The notes beneath the pieces are model-generated. The model saw only the letters and a list, made by a program, of their open reading frames with translations. It searched no databases and was not told where the DNA came from. The position numbers and the translations under genes are program-made. From Sialis fuliginosa (taxonomy: Eukaryota > Arthropoda > Insecta > Megaloptera > Sialidae): a stretch of 64,000 nucleotides of DNA. How positions within the stretch are numbered: the stretch's first letter is position 1; each line of letters opens with the position of its first letter. Location: contig OY540813.1 of the NCBI GenBank assembly GCA_961205875.1, forward strand, positions 16,649,001-16,713,000, given 5' to 3'. Shown here piece after piece: positions 24,830 through 37,100 of this stretch.

Positions 24830-25156
24830 AGGTACTGTGCCATAGATATCAAAGTCATCATGTGTGTATGTTGCCGTTAAGGCAGGTAAAATTAAGTTAA
24901 CATACACACATGATTTCCCATCTCTCTGTTTGTTTATTTCCCCTCGCATCGTTCAACAGCATAGCAATACTCCAAGCGCCACCAAACGGCAAAAATAAAT
25001 AGTTTTGGGTTTTCATTAAACGCAGAGAATGCGTATAGATATTTCAATTCGCGTTCAATTGCAGTGTTTTTATTTAGAAATTTTTGTTGTAAAAGCAGGT
25101 TAGGTTAGGTTAGGTACTGTGCCATAGATGTGCACAAAAAAATCATGTGTGTAGCA
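24830..25156 (+). repeat. Direct repeats flanking a 280-bp unit, with an inner inverted repeat
   Basis: AGGTACTGTGCCATAGAT plus ...TCATGTGTGTA occurs at 24830-24868 and again at 25112-25153. Just inside the first copy, ATCATGTGTGTATGTT (24857-24872) is repeated inverted at 24899-24914. Before the second copy sits a (TTAGG)3-like run. It may be a duplicated small element; its class is unclear. Confidence 0.55.
25098..25115 (+). repeat. Short interstitial TTAGG run
   Basis: About three and a half copies of the arthropod telomere unit TTAGG. A shorter run is at 14160-14171. Such short internal runs are common in insect genomes and do not mark a chromosome end. Confidence 0.6.
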
Positions 25157-26850
25157 ACAAATAAATTTTATTTTATTATAATAAAATTGTAAGAATTTCA
25201 TGTTTATTTCTTTTTTAACTGCTTGCATTTTGTATGTTTATTGTATTTAAATTTCATCTAATCATTTTAAAAATAACAACAAAAAATTATGTACAAACAT
25301 TATTCAAAAATATAATTAAGCGAAAAGAATACAATCCAATTTATAAATTCGAAAACAAGCTCGTTATTATTGTTATTGTTTAGCATTCTCGAGAATACAA
25401 ATGTACTTTTGTTATCATATACATATTTGAATGGAAGGTAATTTAAGTATATTACAATATACAGGTGCTCTTTGTAATACACACACATAAACAAGAATAA
25501 CATACTTGCATTGAATCTTATTATACGGTTATAGGCTTCTGCTACTGTAAAGCATATTATGTTTGTTTTATCTTTACCTTTTTCGAATCTAACGTTTATT
25601 ATTATTTTATATTTTGCAATTTATGTTTATAGATTTCTGTAAAAACAATGTTATTTAGAAAGGTTTCTAGGCAGTACCGGATTTAAAAAAAAGGAGGCCC
25701 TGGGTATCAGATTATTATGGCATATATTCTATTAGTTAACAATTTTATTTATATATATTTTTTGAAAAACGTGTTGTCTACACTTGTAGCATGTCGTCAA
25801 TTTGTAACCCCCTCTCAAACAGAAATAAATAAAAAGTTGGATACTAGACTCGGATCTACTTCGTCTATCTATACGTAACTAAAATAAGTGATCTCTTAAT
25901 TAAAACTTAGATAAACAAAATAATAAATGTCATTACATAAAAAACGATAAACAATACAATAAGGTAAAACAAAATTTTTTGACAAAATAATGATAAAAGA
26001 CATAAAATATTTAGAATATTTGAAATGAGATGGTTTGTAAGTATATTTTCACGAAACGTATTCGAAAAGAGTCGAGATTCACTTAAACCTCGTCCAGTTT
26101 TCATTCAAATTCGCGTATCACAAACTTAATAGGTTCTTCCCAGTTCATTATTATAATATTTAAATCATTTCTCCATGTATCAAACAAAGACAGGTATTTT
26201 GAAACTCATTTGTTAGATAAAGAAGTACTCTTCATTTATAGTACTCATATGTATTTGTACGATTAAATTATTATATGTATAATCTACTGAAGATTGTATA
26301 AGTAAATTTTGTGGCAATAAATATTTTGATTTGTGTTTTTATTTAAAATGATGTAACTATATAAGCTCTACCCTAGAAAAAGATAACCCATGATTCTGAC
26401 TTTTACGGTGGCAGATGACTTCTGAAGCCCATAGTACATGAGATTAGTATATATCAAGTATTTCCTCTAGTGTTAACACGCCAACAATAAAAATTAACTA
26501 TATATTCTTTGTACTAATTATTATATTAACGATCTCAATTCCTTTGTGTGCTTTTTTTTATTAAAATCAAATAAAGAAATCATTTACTGAATTACAACAA
26601 AACAAGCAAAATTTCTAGACAGAACTTATAACCACTATATACGAATAGAACATAGATGATTAAACAACATGTTTTGCATCCAGATCATCTCAAGAGTATA
26701 AGATCAACAAAAATCAACAAGTTACTTATATTTACACCCATGTAAATATAAATAAAGAATAATGCAGTGGTAGTAATCCGATACATTCGATAGGTTGTTG
26801 TAAGTGTGTTTGGGTTCGTACAAATCGGGTGGGTTGGATAGATACGGGCA
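25157..26850. other. AT-rich non-coding stretch
   Basis: CAGTACCGGATTTAAA followed by ggaggccctggg at 25672 resembles the end at 46345 (cagtgccggattaag...gccct), so both are probably ends of one hAT-like family. No opposite end found. Otherwise nothing coding is seen; the short minus frames near 25300 and 25907 are AT-driven. Confidence 0.4.
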
Positions 26851-26968
26851 CTAGTTCACATCGTCACGGTTAGCGACCGCGTTCATGGGAAATGCATCAG
26901 CCCGGACATAGCTAAAGGGTTGTACAATGTAACAGTATGATTTTAAATCAGACGCTCTTAAAACAAAC
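26851..26968 (-). CDS. Possible terminal exon, unknown product
   Basis: On the minus strand a good acceptor (atttcttattatttacag) is followed by the only open frame, in phase 1, running 38 codons to TAG at 26851-26853. The peptide has pieces such as VLRASDLKSYCYIVQPFSYV and NAVANRDDVN. This 118-bp patch is clearly richer in GC than its surroundings. Both other frames stop within 20 nt. I recognise no family. A good acceptor plus a GC islet is suggestive, not decisive. Confidence 0.3.
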
Positions 26969-27044
26969 CTGTAAATAATAAGAAATCATATTTAAACAAT
27001 TTTAAATAAATCTTACACAATTTCTATATTATATTTAAGTTTGG

Positions 27045-27410
27045 AGACGATATTGAGTACGTTTACAGTTTTACACAGCACTGTTGTTCCGGTTTTACTG
27101 TAACCGATGTAGTTAAACCGTTTTAAGTGATGTTGTTTACCCATATGAGAATAAGTAACGTCAGCTGGAATTATAATTCCGATTTGACGTACGCTATAAG
27201 TTCGATGGAGTACCAACAAGAAATCCCAAAAATTATTTATCTCCTTTACGTTCCACGAATCACGCTTTCTTTTGTTTTCAATCTCTTCGTCTCAGGTGTT
27301 TTAACTGACGACGCTTTTTCAAATGTTAATGCAAAGGGCATTACGATGAAATCCCTACACTCCGTAGATATTTATATTTTTTTGGGTTGGTTAAATAGAT
27401 ATAACTAATA
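27045..27410 (-). repeat. Dispersed repeat family 4, copy 1
   Basis: It matches 58985-59345 in the opposite orientation: acgtttacagttttacacag, ccgatgtagttaaaccg, attataattccgatttgacg, taccaacaagaaat, gtctcaggtgttttaactga, aaatccctacactccgtaga. A 93-codon plus frame at 27127-27408 lies in it but is not kept in the other copy, so it is not a gene. Confidence 0.75.
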
Positions 27411-27424
27411 ATAACTATGTCCAT

Positions 27425-27668
27425 GCAGTTTACACGCATTTTTATTCCGGCTCTATTACGGTTTAGTTATGCTATGCCTATAGATCAAGAGGAATAGTAT
27501 AACTAAACATGATTAGTTATGTCAGATGTAATGTGCCATCGACACGAAATTTTACACCCGGTTTTACTACATCGGTTACAGTAAAACCAGAATAATAAAG
27601 TGTGTAGAGTGTAGAGCTAGACGCTTTATTATTCTAGTTTTAATGTAACCGATGTAGTTATACCGACT
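27425..27668. repeat. Cluster of family 4 end motifs, including a 50-bp inverted pair
   Basis: TTTATTCCGGCTCTATTACGG at 27440, CGGTTTTACTACATCGGTTA at 27558 and TTTTAATGTAACCGATGTAG at 27634 are versions of the same end motif. The segments 27556-27607 and 27616-27668 are imperfect inverted copies of each other. With the copies at 27090 and 59300 this marks the terminal or subterminal sequence of family 4. Confidence 0.6.
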
Positions 27669-27779
27669 TTTCTCGGTTTAGAAATCGAGACCGAGACGAG
27701 ATTAGCTAAAATTTTGACGAGGCGATGTCACATCACTGATGATCCTAAGTATACAATTTCACCCTTCTATGTATTGTCA

Positions 27780-28790
27780 TTTTTGAGTTATAGCGTTTAC
27801 AAATCGACATACTTACAGACATCATGTCAAAAATAGTCAAAATGGATTCAGGAAAGATCAAAATCTCGAATTCGAAACAAATCGACTGAACAATACTTCC
27901 TTGTACCTTGTACTATTATATATATACATTTCATACATATGGCTGTATAAGAAAGTAAAAACATTAACACTAACAATGAGAACAAAAACAGGAAACATCA
28001 AATTCACGCCATGTCCATATTCATTCCAGTACTTATCCATTTAGAAAATTGTTTTAATTATTAATTTATCAGACGTCAACAACTAATCATTAGCACACGC
28101 TATGTCTTTATATTCAAATCTAAGTACTTACAAGCGTTTAAAAATATACAATGAAAAATTCAAACTTGCAAAAAAAAACTGTAATATCGCGTGATCAGAA
28201 CCCAAAATAATACGATCATTAGTTAAATAGTACATGTTTTTCTATCCAAATACCTTCATATATCATCCATATAAGAATGAATTAAAAACAATTTAATGTA
28301 CAATCACACGGTATAATTACACCGAGTCAAAAGTACAAAATGAATAAATACATCAATTATAATTTCTTCAAGTAACAACTCTATTAAATGATTTATATGA
28401 TACCCAGTTACAATGAGGAAAAGAAAAACAATATTCTGGCGCTGATAAATTATATGTAATTCGTTTAGATCAAGAAAGAAGAGGAACTAATTTCCAATCT
28501 AATTTAGACGGACCATTCTCATTATCAATTAATTAATGTTTTTTTACTCGTCTTTATAAAACATCAATCAATTATTGTTTCAGTTAATTTATTCAAAACA
28601 AACTGATTCTAATCTGTTAATGAATTAATTTCTTGTATTAACTTCTTCGATCTATAAATCAATCAGTACCTACAAAAAATTATTAGAGTTCTTAATTTCT
28701 TAATCCTTATATAAAATTAACAATGTTTAATAAACATGAATATTGCACTACATACATATATATATATGTATTGAACTCTTGGGTATTCTA
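27780..28790. other. AT-rich non-coding stretch
   Basis: A GTCTGT/GTAAACGCTATAACTC-type repeat relic lies on the minus strand at 27770-27850. Nothing else supported. Confidence 0.4.
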
Positions 28791-28833
28791 TTGAATACCT
28801 AAAATCACCAGGCAATGTATGAAATAAATTTAA

Positions 28834-29500
28834 TTATATACATTTCCTAGGCATTGTATAGACTACATAATAGCCAACAATGTATGAAATATAAACATAA
28901 ATAGGGTAAACCGACCAATTTTGGTTCAGGCACAGATGTTGCCTTACTTTATGTTATAAAAATAATAATAATAAAAATCTTAGATCATTCTCGATAGCTG
29001 TAGGTTTGTACCGATAATACTGAATTATTTATCTTATATTTACTACACGTCTGAACTAATAAGTTATCAAATGATTAAATAATAATATTTCTATATGTTT
29101 TTATTTTAATAATTTTAAATCATTACTTAATATGCGTCTGAACTCTAAACTAATATTTTATTTTTTATTGTAATAAATATCAAATGTTCCAATATTTTTT
29201 ATGTATTTTCTTATTTTAACAATAAAGGCACTAAATATTACTTAATATGAATTTTGACTTTTTAAATTAAATAAATAATATCTATTTGCTTTAATTATAT
29301 CATTTTGTATTTTATTTAATATATTTTCTAATATTATCTTGGCATTTGTTGGAATTCCTAGATGTTTTATATAATGCCTAGGCAAAGCATATAATACATT
29401 TTTATTAACCAAATATTTCATACTTTGCCTGAAATCTTTAGGCATTATATAGAATTCCTAGGAAATATATAGAATGCCAGGATTACATATTTTGCCGGCA
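28834..29500. repeat. Degenerate array of CCTAGGCAT/TATATAGAAT units
   Basis: The units ccaggcaatgtatg, ttcctaggcattgtatag, taatgcctaggcaaagcata, taggcattatatagaattcc and taggaaatatatagaatgcc recur in two clusters (28830-28890 and 29335-29490). They read as an old short-period repeat of about 25-35 nt. The minus strand of the second cluster is open for 67 codons (29242-29445) and predicts YALPRHYIKHLGIPTNAK, which looks protein-like but is preceded by an in-frame stop. Confidence 0.45.
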
Positions 29501-30203
29501 ACATAGATATATGTACATTTAAAACAGGTGTTTTTGGACATCCCTACAAATGTAAAAGAAAATAATATGCAGATGCATAAAATGTTTTTATATATTAATA
29601 AAAAACGAAACTTATATACAGACCCGTATATTTAAAATGCATTATTTTTTTAAACACAAATGTATATATTTATTTAACTACATACATTTATAAACGTATG
29701 TTATATAATTATAACTAAAGAGTTAAAAATAAAACTTCAAAGCATTATCTTGATAGTAAATTAAAAGAAGATTTGGTCTAATTTTAGTTTCTAAAATTGG
29801 CTAGCGTAAAAAATAACCATCAAGAGAGCAAAAGGCGGTTCCTGATTATTATCAAGACAAAAAAGTATAATTTATGATCCTATTTATTATTTAGTCTGCT
29901 TCCATTTCTCCTATTTTAATTAATATTATATAATGTAAAAAAATATTTCATAATTATAATATGTATGATGCATTTTTTAATTATTGGCCATTCATTAAAT
30001 AAAAGTTGTTTTACTTGGCGAAGTATTTTACATCGGGGAAATTAAATCATTTTATTATAGTTAATACATATTTTGAATAATGCTTGGTTTCACAAACGAT
30101 AAATATAAATTATAGGTTTGACTTACCAAAGTCTTTATGAGACAGATAACAAAACTATTCAGAGAAATGTGCTAGATATATCTTTTAACTTGAATGAAGA
30201 TTT

Positions 30204-30875
30204 TGCTTCCTCGCAATATCGAAGATACGAGAAGCTTTGTGGTCGTTTTAAATTGGGACAAAAAAAATGTTCTCCGATTTCAAAATTTTAAATTGATCTT
30301 TCCGTTTCAAGTCAAGACAATCACTTTTCGTTCCGTGTCTTTCTGTGTGTGTGTGTCTGTCTGTCCCCTGAATCCTTGTCACACACATAACTCATGAACC
30401 ACTGAATCGATATTAAGGAAACTTGGTTGAACGGTTGGATCTGGCTTGTGGACGGTCCCATTTCCCAAAATATTTATTTTTTCAAGATATCTCAACAACG
30501 ACACATGTTACGTGAAAGTTTTATAAAATCTTTTTTGTAGAGCATTTAATTTCATATAATATGGGTCTGCAAAGTTTGTTGTAAAATATTCCCTTACAAA
30601 GATTTATCTCAATTTGCTTAAAAATAATCTTCGTTTTTTTAAATTGATATTTACATTTACATTTTGACCTTTTTAAATATCATTTTGATGTTTTCACATA
30701 ATCAGGTACCTACGTCTAAAAAAAATCGAATTAATATTTTTTAGTAAAATTATATAAAAATTAAATGGTTAACTAATGCCAGGCAATTAGTCTGAGCACT
30801 TTATCGGTTTGTATTTAAATTGTTCAATAATTAACTACCTTTGGTGAATAGTGCATTTACTTGACAGATGTTTTT
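30204..30875 (+). mobile_element. Family 3 element, copy c
   Basis: It starts TGCTTCCTCGCAATATCGAA and continues through gatacgagaagctttgtggt, gtgtctgtctgtcccctgaa, cttggttgaacggttggatc, acacatgttacgtgaaag and taatgccaggcaatt to gtgcatttacttgacagatg. The GCGAGGAAGC end has been lost by a short deletion. It holds a short GT/CTGT repeat. Confidence 0.75.
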
Positions 30876-30879
30876 TTAT

Positions 30880-33152
30880 ACCTCTCTACTTGTATAGTCT
30901 TAAATTATTCACTATCTTAAATTTGAAAACATTAACATAAGTACGAGTATGTATTTAAATGCATAAACGCTAATGAAGTACATATACGTAACATTGTACA
31001 TATACAACATATATATTATTTAATTGGGTTTATGTTCTGTAGTAACACGTATATATAAATAGGCAACTAAAAATACCAAACATATTTATTAACAAATACA
31101 AGACTATCGATCATCAAAACCCAAGTTTCGATAGATCACGTCTACTAAATTTTATAACAGACGAATGATCGTGATTTATTTTATTCCTACCAAAATTACA
31201 AGCACTCAATCATAAAATCAGCTCGTTTATATTTCTATATTTCATCGTTCACTGTAATATATAATTGATGAGGTACAGTTAAGAAAAAAATCTACAATTC
31301 GTCTTTTAATATCGTATCATAAATAATACGTATATTACTGTTAGTTTGGTAACCATAGCGTTCTAGAATTTGTGCTAGTACAGGAAATAGTCTATTTTAT
31401 CAGAAATACCGAACCTTTTATCTAGACTACCCACATTTATTTCTAGTAAATAACACAAGTTTAGTCTGGAACGAAAGAATTGTATTTTATGTACGTATAA
31501 TAAAAATATTAAACCTCAAATGATTTTCACATATTAAATTTATGTGAATTTTATCTTTAAACTACTTTATTTACATGATCGAGTTTAACCAAAAAGTAAA
31601 TATAAAAAAAATACTATATTAATAAACCACCATTTTTGATATACACACGGAGAAAAATATTTCATAGTAATTATTATTAATCATTGTAATTATTCCATAT
31701 TAATGTAAAGGATCTGTTGAAATTTTACTATGCTGCATCGTAAAAATTAAACGTTGTACTTATTGTATAAAATATAAAACATTTGTTGAGACAAAGTTCA
31801 GCAATGGACAATATAGACACATCTCTCTCCCTCTCACACACAAACTGAAAACACGGTACTGACGAGAGTTAACTTGCGTTTATTGCTATACAATAAACAT
31901 GTTAGTTTCTAGGCCACGTGTTACTTAAATTACAACATGAATAGTAATTTTTGCGTGCAGAATCGAAATCTATATTATTGGTATAGTTTAATTTGTTATA
32001 CCAATAAAAAATATACCATTAATATAATTAATTTTACATAATCGTAGTATTTACTGTATTGTCTTTTAAAAAAAATTAAATATCTAATAGAAAAATGTAC
32101 TAACAATCGAGAAAATAATTTGTATAGCACTTAACAAATAATTCAACTTAAGAATAATTAGTTGAATGTAAATGATATTTACGAATATAGTAAAAATTTC
32201 GCATTATAAAAATTACAATGGAGATTGTAAAAGTTACTGAATTGACAGTAGGTAGGTACATATTAAAACGAATAGTATTTTTTATTAAAAAATCGACTTC
32301 ATTTTTCTCCGTGCATGTATCGATATTTCCACATTTAAGGGTGTATTATGTTACACACATTTACTGAACATTATTATGGTAAATGTACACGTTTCTGGTA
32401 AATATGTATATTTTTCAGTCGACGCACATTGTAACAACAAAACGTACATCAGATATCCAACATCAAGTTCATATTTCCACAAATAAACATAGATTTATTA
32501 TAATTTTATGTACATCTCATTGTCAGTTCCTTTTCTCAAATTATGATAATATTTTATACCGAAACGTTGATTGGATACTGTTAGGTATTTTATTCTAATA
32601 ATACGTTGTCAATTTAAAACAAAAACAGATGTATCACATGACTTCCTCATTGTTTGTTGCAAAAAATGTATTTTTAATACATATTGGAAGACAGCTGACA
32701 CATTTAAAATGTTATCTGCAGTTCGTTAATTGGCGATAATTACGGTTATATTTTTGCGCTATCGAAAAATACCAACAATGTTCACTGAATATTTATGGAT
32801 TCATGAATATTAAATTATATGGGCGGATATAAATGGGCAATTACGATATTTTTTTAAATACAGTCGAACTTCAATAAATTGATTTCTTTATAACTCATGT
32901 AATAAAAAATTGTAGTTATCTGTCATGTTTTTCCCAAACTGGCGCAAAAAATTGTATAAATGTAGTATAAAAAATAGACGTTTAGTAACCGTGTTATTTG
33001 ATATGGAATATAATCATATTCCACTTTAATTGTTATTATTATTCATTATTACAAAAAACATTCTATATTTAATGCAGATATAATTATCTTGGTTTCTGAG
33101 TGTAACGCTTTGCTGTACTTTACCCTGAAAACTGACTTTCAAAAATTATATA
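30880..33152. other. AT-rich non-coding stretch
   Basis: No repeat from the other families and no convincing frame. A one-sided pogo-like end (cagtcgaacttcaataaatt) lies near 32862, inside this interval. Confidence 0.45.
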
Positions 33153-33680
33153 AGGTACTGGCATCAGTCTTGGATCATACTCCAGTGTTGGATTCTTATT
33201 TAATTAAATGTACTAAATTATAAATATTTCTTGATATTTAATTTCTACCAATACTCAATCAAAATTTTATAGACACTTAACTATAAAACAGCTTAATTTG
33301 TTGACATTCATGTTAAAATGGTGGACATTTAAAGTAATTATTAGTGCAATTTATTTATTCATTATTATATTAGCACAGAATCTGCTTTACAATGTTTCAA
33401 ATATGATTCATTAATTAAAAACTTTTTTGTCGTAGTTCTTACCATTTTGTAATCATTAGCAAATAGCAACTGAGTACCCATTACTGATTTTACTTTATCC
33501 ATTACTGGAGAAAAAACATAAACAAAATTAAATGGCTATAATTAAAAAAAAACTATATTTGCGAACTTTGGCAATAAATTGATTTAATAAAGAGGTACTT
33601 GAGATCATCATAATTACAAAAAAGAATCCCAAAAACAGTATACCTTGCTCTTAAAGAGACCAAGACTGGTACCAGTACCT
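33153..33680 (-). mobile_element. Family 1 MITE, copy D
   Basis: AGGTACTGGCATCAGTCTTGG is at the left and AAGACTGGTACCAGTACCT at the right, with TA on both sides (33151-33152 and 33681-33682). Length 528 bp. The internal order is that of family 1 in reverse. Confidence 0.85.
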
Positions 33681-35210
33681 TACTATTTATAATATTTTTT
33701 AAATATAATTTATTTATATTATATTAAAAACAACCAAAATAAGGATTAAATAACATAAATATTTACCCACCCCTGTTATGTTAAGCAAGTGTTATCGCAG
33801 TGCACTACACCTGCACTAGCAACACTGTTGCTGCTCTGTATATTGATTAAAACGTACAACTTTAATTAGCTATTGTTGTACTTATTCAAGCGGCTTTCTG
33901 AGTACAACACGTCCAAAAATTACACGATTTGTTAAGATTCTACCAACCGATGGTATAATACAAAGAAATAGCTAGAAAGCGAACCAGAAATTATTTATTA
34001 TTATTGATTTATTATCGCGATATTAGAAGTAACGAATAACCTGTACTTCCAAATGTTTTTTTATATTTTTGAAAAATAATAAATATTACATTATATTCAA
34101 CCATTATTTTTGGAAGTGGTAAGAGCCCACTATAAAAATAGTTTAATTTTTTTTACTATTAAAATATTAAAGTTAACATATTCTTATTGCGCTATGAATT
34201 AGTTAATAGTAATTTTACTGTAAAAATGCAAAAAAAAAATATCATAAAGTTACTTTTGTCTGAAAAGTGCGACGTTTTAACAGTCAATAGAATCCATTTT
34301 GATAGTTTTTAAATCTGTTTGTTCGTGTAAACTCTGTAAACAACTACTGAACCGATTTTAATGAATATTTTACTGTTAAAAATCTAAGATACTAAAATAA
34401 TTTAAGCAGTTACATGGGCAGATTAAAATGGACAGTATTTAAACCAATATTTCGATACACAACTCTTCAAGATTAATCAACGAATAATAACTAAAAATAA
34501 GATCAAGATTAGAATTACATGTGCCCATAAAAATACACATGGACACATGTTCTGATATATATTCAAAGAATAAAAAAAAAACTCATCAAAATAGAAAAAA
34601 AATGTTAAAACTTCATATCATCTATCAAATACTTAATTTTTTTTCAACGCTAGAATCACTCTTTCTATTCATAGATTCCATTAGATGAAACATAGCCAGC
34701 CAATAATAGCAGCAATTACCTCCGTACACTATTATTATAATCACAATGAATGGACAGTTTAAAAGATGTATTACGAATGAATTCCATCTTATTACGGCAG
34801 ATGCCGGACTGTCTGTAATGTAGAGACCACAAAATATAACTGCATCGTATCAATCGTCTCACTCTAACCGGTTGCATTTATCATTCCATTCGCATTATGC
34901 TTATTAAATCTGCCGTCTATTCATCTTTTTTACTTTATTTATCTTCGTGGTGCATTTACATGGAAATACAAAGGGAGGATTTAAAATACAGATTTGCGTT
35001 TCATCAAAATAAGATTTTATGTTTTATTTTATTTTTTCATTATCCTCTTATCAGAAATCAAACCGTATGCTAATTTTAAATTTAAAATTGCGTCTATTTA
35101 TCTTTGTCAGAATGTTTTTATTTTTACATATGTAGAAGCGTCGAGATAAATGTTATTAAAATCAGAACGTCAATATGTTATTTTTGTAAATATATTTGTA
35201 TATTTGTACA
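33681..35210. other. AT-rich non-coding stretch
   Basis: The motif ACTGAACCGATTTTAATGAA at 34346, as in several other repeats of the window, marks an old dispersed element (about 34260-34480). A slightly GC-richer patch at 34780-34930 has no open frame. Confidence 0.4.
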
Positions 35211-35280
35211 CAGTAGCGTCGCTGGGGGGGGGGTCGGGTGTCACTTTCAATGGGGTGACAATTTCTGTGGTCTGTGTAAT
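35211..35280. mobile_element. hAT-like end with G run
   Basis: CAGTAGCGTCGCT is followed by ten G, with gtgtcactttcaatggggtg inside. It resembles the CAGTGGCG ends at 13634, 21202 and 52172. No partner end found. Confidence 0.35.
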
Positions 35281-35684
35281 TAATAAATACCGGGTGTTCA
35301 AACTTAGATGTTACGTTTTATTTTGAAAAGTAAACTTTTTGCAGAAAAACTTTGAAGACAAAAGTTACTCAGTTTGAAGGGGGGATAGCATCATGATATT
35401 TTTTATTTGTGCTATCTAAAACTGAATCAGTAAATCGCTGATTATCAAAGCTTATTAGTAGTTAATCACTGAACAAATCAGTGGACCATTGTTAATATAG
35501 CTAGAATCACTGGTTGATTAGTGAGAACTGGTATAGACTACTAATTTTCAGTAACTTTTACGTTCACTGAAGAAATCAGTGCAATTCTCACTTATTTAGT
35601 TTAAGAGTGTGGGTGTTTTTATTAACTTTTTTTGATTTAAGGTCTGGTTCTACGTGAAAAAATAAGAAACTTATATTCGAAACA

Positions 35685-36014
35685 TTATTGAAAAAAAAAT
35701 ATTTGAAATATATTCAAATAAGTATATTTTACAAAGTTATCTGATAATGAATGAAAAGAGGTACATTTACAACATCTTGCATTAGACGAGCGAGTATTCA
35801 CTACATCCAAGTATGTCCAAACTGCATGCCCGTGTGTCTGTAGCTGCAGCCCACACCGCGCGGACTGAATAATGCATCCAGACAGCCGCGAGTGTGTCGG
35901 GTTTTTTGCACCGCGCCTATTGCATTCAAACGTGTCGCGTTGTTTTGGTCTTTGTGGGACAATTGATTCTATGTAACTGTAAACGGCGTCTGATGTAACA
36001 TAATACAAACACAA
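35685..36014 (-). other. GC-richer islet with a 109-codon minus frame
   Basis: The patch 35770-35990 has many CpG, and all three minus frames and one plus frame are open for long runs, so openness here reflects composition. The 109-codon minus frame (starts MCLYYVTSDAVYSY) shows no motif, and its last third is AT-driven. It could be a CpG-rich promoter or untranslated exon. CAGTGGCGTAG just downstream at 36020 is a hAT-like end. Confidence 0.25.
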
Positions 36015-36249
36015 ATCGCAGTGGCGTAGTCATTGTGATGGACATGTATACATATAACGTGTTACTGTAGTAATACCATTAGTACCTAGTTACCTAGTTC
36101 ATGCCAATAAAAATAATTGTCAAGTGTGAGTCGGGCCTCAAGTATTAATGTTCTGTACCTCATATTTTTCAATTTATTCGATTATTTTACTTTGATTTCA
36201 ATTAGTGTCAGTTTAAATAAAATTGTAAAGGTAGAAGCAGAATTATTTT

Positions 36250-37100
36250 AGATTTTTTAGGGTTAAGTAGAAAACTAGGAACCCTTATAGTTTCACTCTG
36301 TCCGTCCGTCGTCTATATAAATTCTATACCGATTAAGATGAAATTTGGTACACGGGCGTAGATTGATAACCTAAAACCAGAAATGATTTTGAAAAAAAAA
36401 AAGTTTTAAATGCTTCAAAAAATGTCAAATGACCTTTTGATTTTAACCCTATATTTACTTTTCAATATCAGAGCTTCCCCACTCCTCTAATTTCTAAACT
36501 ATCGATTCAAAAAAATCTGAAAAATTTCCAGAATGTAGCTTTTAATTAGTACTTTTACTAAAAAAAGACTGAAAAATGTAATTTTTTTCTCACTTACCCC
36601 ATTGAGTGGGGTATCATTAGACGAGTCTCCTAAAGTGCATCAAAAAATGTCAAATGACCTTTTGATTTTAACCCTTCAGTCACGATATATTCGCTTTTCA
36701 GTGTGGTTATCAGAGCGTCCCCCCTCTAATTTCTAAACTATCGATTCAAAATTTTTTGAAAAAAATCTAGAATGTAGCTTTTAATTAGTATTTTCAATGA
36801 AAGTTTAACGAATACTGTCAAAAAAAACTTGGACCCCCCTACCAAAGATTGAAAAGTGTACTCACATTTTTTTATCTCACTTACCCCATTGAGTAGGGTG
36901 TCTTTAGATGGGTCTCCTTAAATGCAACAAAAAATGCCAAATGACCTTTTGATTTAAACCCTTTAGTCACAATATATGGTTTATAATAATAAAAATAGGT
37001 GAGAAAATTTCAGAATGTAGTTTTTAATTAGTACTTTCAATGAAAATTATAACGAACATTATAGCAAAAATAGTTTATGAAACATTTTAGAATAACTCTT
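36250..37100 (+). repeat. Dispersed repeat with three internal tandem units
   Basis: It begins with tagggttaagtag...aggaacccttatagtttc and tctgtccgtccgtcgtc, a common insect repeat head. Then three units follow starting near 36411, 36637 and 36921 (226 and 284 bp apart). Each carries a tcaaaaaatgtcaaatgacc-type word; ttctaaactatcgattcaaa is seen in the first two, and gaatgtag-ttttaattagtactt in the third as well. Confidence 0.65.

Noticed and set aside
25098-25115. Telomere
   Set aside because: Only about three TTAGG units inside ordinary DNA; short interstitial runs are common in insects.
27127-27408. 93-codon plus-strand frame
   Set aside because: It lies inside dispersed repeat family 4, and the second copy at 58985 does not preserve the frame.
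36411-37060. CRISPR-like repeated units
   Set aside because: Only three units, 226-284 bp apart and diverged, with no short regular repeat-spacer pattern; this is a eukaryotic dispersed repeat.
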